From: G963692885 sp964657395
GTDB lineage: Bacteria; Acidobacteriota; Terriglobia; Terriglobales; Acidobacteriaceae
Assembly (NCBI GenBank): GCA_964657395.1
Contig: CAZZUX010000002.1
Location: forward strand, 1-64,000
DNA: 64,000 nt
Direction: 5' to 3'
Of the stretch, positions 59,904-64,000 are shown in pieces. The notes beneath the pieces were generated by a model. That model did not search any database. It was not told the DNA's origin and saw only the letters and a list, made by a program, of their open reading frames with translations. The translations under genes and the position numbers were made by a program. Numbering within the stretch: the stretch's first letter is position 1; the number at the start of each line of letters is the position of its first letter.

Positions 59904-62597
59904 GTGGCAGTAAATGTCAGGGCCCGGCAGGTGCCGCAGCTTACCTCCAAGCAACGCATTCAGGAAGTTGCGCTCATCGCTGTAGCTGCGTTCGTGACGC
60001 TCGTGCTGCTGATCGGCGGAGTCACCTTCAGCTTCTTCTACTATCGCTACAAGTCCGTCGTCGAAAACAGGCTGGCGAAGCCGCTCTTCACAGAGACGGC
60101 AAAAATCTACGCCGCGCCGCTCGAGGTCCGCACCGGCCAGAAGCTGACGCCTGGTTCGGTTGCGTTGAGCCTGCGCGAGGCGGGCTACTCGGAAGAAGGC
60201 CGCGGCGTGAGTTCTCCGCTGGGTACCTACTCGATGAATGGTTCAGCGATCACGGTTCATCCCGGTCCCGAGTCGTTTCACTCTGAAGAGAGCACCGGCA
60301 CCATCACGTTTGCCGGTGGCAAAGTGTCGCAGCTCACGGACGATCATGGGCAATCGATTGGCGCGTATGAGCTCGAGCCCGAATTGATTACGGGCCTGTC
60401 GGATGCGAATCGCGGCAAACGGCGCCTGGTGACCTTCAATGAACTGCCGCCGAACCTGGTGCATGCCGTTACTTCGATTGAGGACCGTCGCTTCTTCGGT
60501 CATGGCGGCGTGGACTGGATCCGCCTGCTGGGCGCGTTGCGCGATGACCTGCGCGCAGGCAGAAGACGTGAGGGCGGCTCGACATTAACGATGCAGCTGG
60601 CACGTGGCTTCTTCCTGACGCCGGAGAAAAAGCTGAAGCGGAAGATCATCGAGATCGCCATCACGTTTCAGCTGGAGAACCACTACAGCAAGGAAAAGAT
60701 CTTCGAACTTTACGCGAACCAGATCAATCTGGGACAGCAGGGATCGTTCGCCATCAACGGCTTTGGCCAGGCTGCACAGACTTACTTCGGCAAGGATATT
60801 CGTCAGCTCACATTGCCCGAATGCGCGATGCTGGCCGGCATGATCCAGCACCCCAGCTACCTGAATCCCTATCGCCATCCTGAGCGGGTGATCACGCGCA
60901 GGAACGTAGTACTAGACGACATGGTGGAGACCGGTGCGATTACCAAGGCGCAGGACGAGGCAGCGAAGGCAGAGCCGCTGCATCTCTCCTCGATGAGCCT
61001 GGATGCAGGAGAAGCGCCCTACTTTGTAGACCTGGTGCGCGATCGTTTGACGCAGCGGCTTGGCGATACTGCCTATAACTCGCAGGGTCTTCGAATTTAT
61101 ACGTCGCTCGATCCGGATCTGCAGCGGGTCGCAACCGAAGCAGTCAACGAGGGCATGAAGAATATCGACGCCATGGTTGAGAGGCGTCGTGCTCGCCTGG
61201 TGAAGGCCGGATCAACCGAGGTTGTTCCGAACCCACAGGTCGCCATGATTGCGCTCAATCCACATACCGGCCAGGTGCTGGCCCTGGTGGGTGGCCGCAA
61301 TTACGGAGTGAGCCAGTTCAACCATGCTGTCTCTCATCGTCCGACCGGATCCGTATTCAAGCCGTTTGTATATGCTGCGGCATTCAACTCTTCGCTTACA
61401 GGCGCGGAGCTTGAGGCGCCGACTCCTGAAGCAGCAGAGGCAGCCGATGCCGCGGCGAACGCAGCGACCGGGACAGCAGTCAAGCCGATCACGATCGCGG
61501 CTTCCGGCTGGCACGGCATCTTCACCGCAACGACGCCGCTGAACAATGACCTGCAGACCTTCGATGGCGGGTATACGCCGGGGAACTTTCACCATGACAC
61601 GAAGTATCTCGGCCAGGTGAGCGCCAAGATCGCGCTGCAGCAATCACTGAACAATGCTACGGTCGAACTGGCGCAGATGGTTGGCTACAACAACGTGGCT
61701 GGACTGGCGCGTGAAGCCGGCATCAAGAATGCACGCGGCACGCCGGCAGTGGCGCTCGGCGCGTATGACGCGAGCCCGCTGGACGTGGCCGGCGCTTACA
61801 CCATGTTTGCGAATTACGGTACGCGCATCGAGCCGTGGATGCTGGCCAGTGTGCGCACGCCAACGGGCGAAGTGATGCAGAACTTCCCGGTCACGCCGAA
61901 ACCGATTCTCGATCCCCGCGCAGCCTATCTGACGCTTTCGCTCATGAAGAACGTGATCGATCACGGAACCGGCTTTCCCGTGCGGGCACTCGGCTTCACA
62001 GCGCCGGCAGCAGGAAAGACCGGTACGTCGCACGACGCATGGTTCGCCGGTTTCACCTCCAACCTGCTGTGCGTCATCTGGGTTGGCAATGACGACTACT
62101 CTGACATCAAGCTCGAAGGCGGTAAGGCGGCCGGGCCCATGTGGGCAGAGTTCATGAAGAAGGCTACCCAGCTGCCGCAATACTCGGATACCAAGGATTT
62201 TGAAACGCCGGCGGGCGTGACCCTGCTGCGTCTCGATGCCGAAACTAACCTGCTGGCGGATGAGAGCTGCCCGAAGGATTACTACGCGGCTTTCCTGGAT
62301 GGCACTGGTCCAACAACGACATGCTCGCAGGGCAGCGGCGATCAACGAAACTTCTTCCAGAAGATTCTCGGATTGGGCGGCAACAAGCCGCAGGGGCCAA
62401 CGCTGCCGGGACAGATGCCGCAGCAGCAGGTGGTTGGCCAGCCGACGCAACAGCCTGGCGTTGTCAACCAGGCAGGCACACCACAGCCGCCTCCTCCGCC
62501 CGCAGAAGAGCCGAAAAAGAAAAAGGGTTTCTTCGGACGACTATTCGGCGGCGACAAGAAAAACGAAACGCAACAGCAGCCGCCTCCTCAACAGTAG
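59904..62597 (+). CDS. Class A penicillin-binding protein (PBP1-type)
   Basis: The 897-residue bifunctional enzyme has an N-terminal membrane helix (about 24-47), a UB2H-like linker region, a glycosyltransferase domain (EDRRFFGHGGVDW, GGSTLTMQLARGFFL, KRKIIEIAITFQLE), and a transpeptidase domain with the active Ser in TGSVFKP, SLN in QQSLNNATVELA and KTG in AGKTGTSHD. The last 90 residues are a Pro/Gln-rich tail with a basic segment EEPKKKKGFFGRLFGGDKK. It polymerises and cross-links peptidoglycan. It starts with GTG at 59904. Confidence 0.93.
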   Translation: MAVNVRARQVPQLTSKQRIQEVALIAVAAFVTLVLLIGGVTFSFFYYRYKSVVENRLAKPLFTETAKIYAAPLEVRTGQKLTPGSVALSLREAGYSEEGRGVSSPLGTYSMNGSAITVHPGPESFHSEESTGTITFAGGKVSQLTDDHGQSIGAYELEPELITGLSDANRGKRRLVTFNELPPNLVHAVTSIEDRRFFGHGGVDWIRLLGALRDDLRAGRRREGGSTLTMQLARGFFLTPEKKLKRKIIEIAITFQLENHYSKEKIFELYANQINLGQQGSFAINGFGQAAQTYFGKDIRQLTLPECAMLAGMIQHPSYLNPYRHPERVITRRNVVLDDMVETGAITKAQDEAAKAEPLHLSSMSLDAGEAPYFVDLVRDRLTQRLGDTAYNSQGLRIYTSLDPDLQRVATEAVNEGMKNIDAMVERRRARLVKAGSTEVVPNPQVAMIALNPHTGQVLALVGGRNYGVSQFNHAVSHRPTGSVFKPFVYAAAFNSSLTGAELEAPTPEAAEAADAAANAATGTAVKPITIAASGWHGIFTATTPLNNDLQTFDGGYTPGNFHHDTKYLGQVSAKIALQQSLNNATVELAQMVGYNNVAGLAREAGIKNARGTPAVALGAYDASPLDVAGAYTMFANYGTRIEPWMLASVRTPTGEVMQNFPVTPKPILDPRAAYLTLSLMKNVIDHGTGFPVRALGFTAPAAGKTGTSHDAWFAGFTSNLLCVIWVGNDDYSDIKLEGGKAAGPMWAEFMKKATQLPQYSDTKDFETPAGVTLLRLDAETNLLADESCPKDYYAAFLDGTGPTTTCSQGSGDQRNFFQKILGLGGNKPQGPTLPGQMPQQQVVGQPTQQPGVVNQAGTPQPPPPPAEEPKKKKGFFGRLFGGDKKNETQQQPPPQQ

Positions 62598-62600
62598 AAG

Positions 62601-63506
62601 TCAGCAGCCCACTTTGCGTCGGCGCACCTGGATCGACCAGCCTTCGACGGGTGGCGTGACGCTGCGCTGATCGACGGGCATCGGCTGGCAATCCGGACAC
62701 CAGTAGGTCGACCGCGCGCCGCTTCCCTGTTTGCGCATCAGGACAGTCGCGCCGCAGCGGCGGCATTCCCTGCCCTGCCTACCGTAAACCCACAACCGCT
62801 CACCCTGGTTGGCAGCGTGCGTGGTGCGGCGTGGCCCGGTGTAGGTGATGATGCCGTCGCCTGCGCCATCGGCTACGTTGACCGCAAGAAACTTGCGCGA
62901 TCGATCAAGGATGCATTCAATCTCATTCGAAGTGAGAGATGACACTTTGCGAAACGGATTGACCTGGCAGGCGAAACAAATCTCCGATTTGTAGACGTTG
63001 CCAATGCCGGCCATGATGCGCTGGTTGAGTAGTGCGTCTGCGACATCATCGTTGGCATGTGCCATGAGGCGCGTTCGCGCCTCGGCTTCCGAGAAGTCAT
63101 CGCTGAGCAGATCCGGGCCGAGTTTGGGAACCATGGTGCTGCGTTCGAGTGAGCGTGCGGTGTGGAATTGCGCCACCGGCACATTGAAGGCGACGGCTTC
63201 GAAGTCAGAAGTTGTGATCACTGCGCGCATGCGGCTTTTCGGCTGGCGCCACCGTTCACCCGCGCGATAGATATGCCACGACCCGCTCATCAGCATGTGC
63301 GTGACCAGCATCAGGTCGTCGGAAAAATGCACGATGAGCCACTTTCCGCGGGATTCCACCTTCTCAATCACGCGGCCTGTAACTGGTGTGTTGTCGTTGA
63401 CGCTCGCAAGCGGAGCCAGCGCGGTGTCAAAGCGTGTGACGATTTTGCCTGCGAGCGCGCGGTTGAGGGCGCGTGCCGATCGAAAGATTGTGTCGCCCTC
63501 AGGCAT
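62601..63506 (-). CDS. nei: Nei/Fpg-type DNA glycosylase
   Basis: The 301-residue protein begins MPEGDTIFRSARALN, so the catalytic P2 and E3 are in place after Met removal. The helix-two-turn-helix motif is QRIMAGIGNVYKSE, and a C-terminal zinc finger is formed by CRRC and CPDC pairs. Nei/Fpg enzymes excise oxidised bases and nick the strand; the MPEGDTI start is of the Nei2 type. Four bases separate it from the Lhr-type helicase upstream, an lhr-nei pairing known in mycobacteria. Confidence 0.9.
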   Translation of the reverse strand: MPEGDTIFRSARALNRALAGKIVTRFDTALAPLASVNDNTPVTGRVIEKVESRGKWLIVHFSDDLMLVTHMLMSGSWHIYRAGERWRQPKSRMRAVITTSDFEAVAFNVPVAQFHTARSLERSTMVPKLGPDLLSDDFSEAEARTRLMAHANDDVADALLNQRIMAGIGNVYKSEICFACQVNPFRKVSSLTSNEIECILDRSRKFLAVNVADGAGDGIITYTGPRRTTHAANQGERLWVYGRQGRECRRCGATVLMRKQGSGARSTYWCPDCQPMPVDQRSVTPPVEGWSIQVRRRKVGC

Positions 63507-63509
63507 AGG

Positions 63510-64000
63510 TCATTGCACCTCGGTTGCCGGCTGCGTCGGTTCGTCGGCAACTGCTGAGACCGGCATGAGAACACGACGCAGGTTGAAGCCGATGGGGGCA
63601 GGTTGGAAGCCTGCATCCTGGAGCGCGCGTGCCATCCAGTGCGCTGCAACCGGCGTGTTGTTGATCGTCGTGATGAGCATGCCGCTGCGATGATCAGCTT
63701 CGCGTCGACGCATTTCTTCCTGCCCGGTATGTGCCAGGAACTGTGCGAGATCACGCGCCGCCTGGCTGCGCTCCGGTTCATCCATCGGCATGAAGACCTG
63801 GATGTTCGGATTGTTGCGGCGCAGGTAGGCCACGAGTTCTCCGTTTCGGAGGATGACACTTGCGCCGACGCTGCGGGAGAGCATGCGCGGAGCGTTCTCC
63901 GGCTGTCGAGTGTCGGCGGCATCCGGCTCAGCATCGTCTGCATTGGACTCGCCTGCCTGCGGCCAGCGCAGAACGCTGCCATAGACATTCGCCGGGTCGG
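63510..64000 (-). CDS. lhr: Lhr-type ATP-dependent helicase, C-terminal end (runs off the right edge)
   Basis: The last 163 codons of a minus-strand gene enter from the right edge. The DPANVYGSVLRWPQ stretch followed by VGASVILRNGELVAYLRRNN resembles the C-terminal extension of Lhr-type DNA helicases, and the frame remains open to the window boundary. The helicase core lies outside the window. The gene is followed by nei, which supports a joint role in DNA repair. Confidence 0.7.
   Translation of the reverse strand, partial: DPANVYGSVLRWPQAGESNADDAEPDAADTRQPENAPRMLSRSVGASVILRNGELVAYLRRNNPNIQVFMPMDEPERSQAARDLAQFLAHTGQEEMRRREADHRSGMLITTINNTPVAAHWMARALQDAGFQPAPIGFNLRRVLMPVSAVADEPTQPATEVQ

Noticed and set aside
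1..64000. tRNA, rRNA, CRISPR arrays, insertion sequences or prophage
   Set aside because: I looked for T-loop-like GGTTCGAATCC motifs, regularly spaced repeats, transposases and terminal inverted repeats and found none that hold up.

Overview
The window looks like a chromosomal segment of an acidobacterium, probably class Terriglobia (relatives such as Granulicella, Terriglobus or Edaphobacter). This rests on GC-rich housekeeping genes with Gram-negative envelope functions (LptE, KdsD, beta-barrel proteins, MreBCD/PBP2/RodA), several secreted metallopeptidases and amidohydrolases, and protein variants I associate with that group. It is inference from gene content, not a database match. I see no rRNA, tRNA, CRISPR array, insertion sequence or phage genes.

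Layout. 0-10 kb: the start of a Pro/Ala-rich secreted protein, a membrane-anchored cytochrome c, a DUF481 beta-barrel protein, a protein resembling menaquinone-pathway radical-SAM enzymes (MqnC/MqnE) but without the iron-sulfur cysteines, a processive family 2 glycosyltransferase, a secreted aminopeptidase P, a DUF2007 protein, a DUF1801 protein, a YtcJ-like amidohydrolase and a beta-barrel protein. 10-21 kb: the elongation-machinery cluster on the minus strand, mreB-mreC-mreD-mrdA-rodA, followed by an RNase E/G with a very large disordered insertion. 21-29 kb: aldehyde dehydrogenase plus alanine dehydrogenase, a glycine-zipper lipoprotein, and an NtrY/NtrX-like two-component pair. 29-33 kb: the minus-strand group phoH-ybeY-corC-like-era. 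33-35.5 kb: two exported proteins rich in Cys or Met that suggest copper handling, and a 45-residue basic protein. 35.6-44.5 kb: rpsT with a clear promoter and terminator, a beta-propeller-like protein, two tandem M13 peptidases, a DMT transporter, holA and lptE. 44.5-50 kb: ftsH, tilS and a D-aminoacylase-like protein. 50-64 kb: ispD, ispF, an M14 peptidase, gltX, a YXWGXW-repeat protein, a free-standing DsbD-alpha domain with a TlpA thioredoxin, kdsD, proS, a class A penicillin-binding protein, a Nei-type glycosylase and the end of an Lhr-type helicase.

Together the genes cover cell-wall elongation (mre/mrd cluster and PBP1), lipopolysaccharide supply and export (kdsD, lptE), isoprenoid precursors (ispD/ispF), RNA processing (RNase E, YbeY, Era, PhoH), translation (rpsT, gltX, proS, tilS), membrane protein quality control (ftsH) and extracytoplasmic peptide breakdown (M24, two M13, M14, D-aminoacylase-like). 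The most unusual items are the cysteine-less MqnC-like protein, the RNase E insertion with a repeated short motif, the NtrX-like regulator without a GAFTGA loop, and an uneven density of the hexamer GGTGCC/GGCACC along the window.
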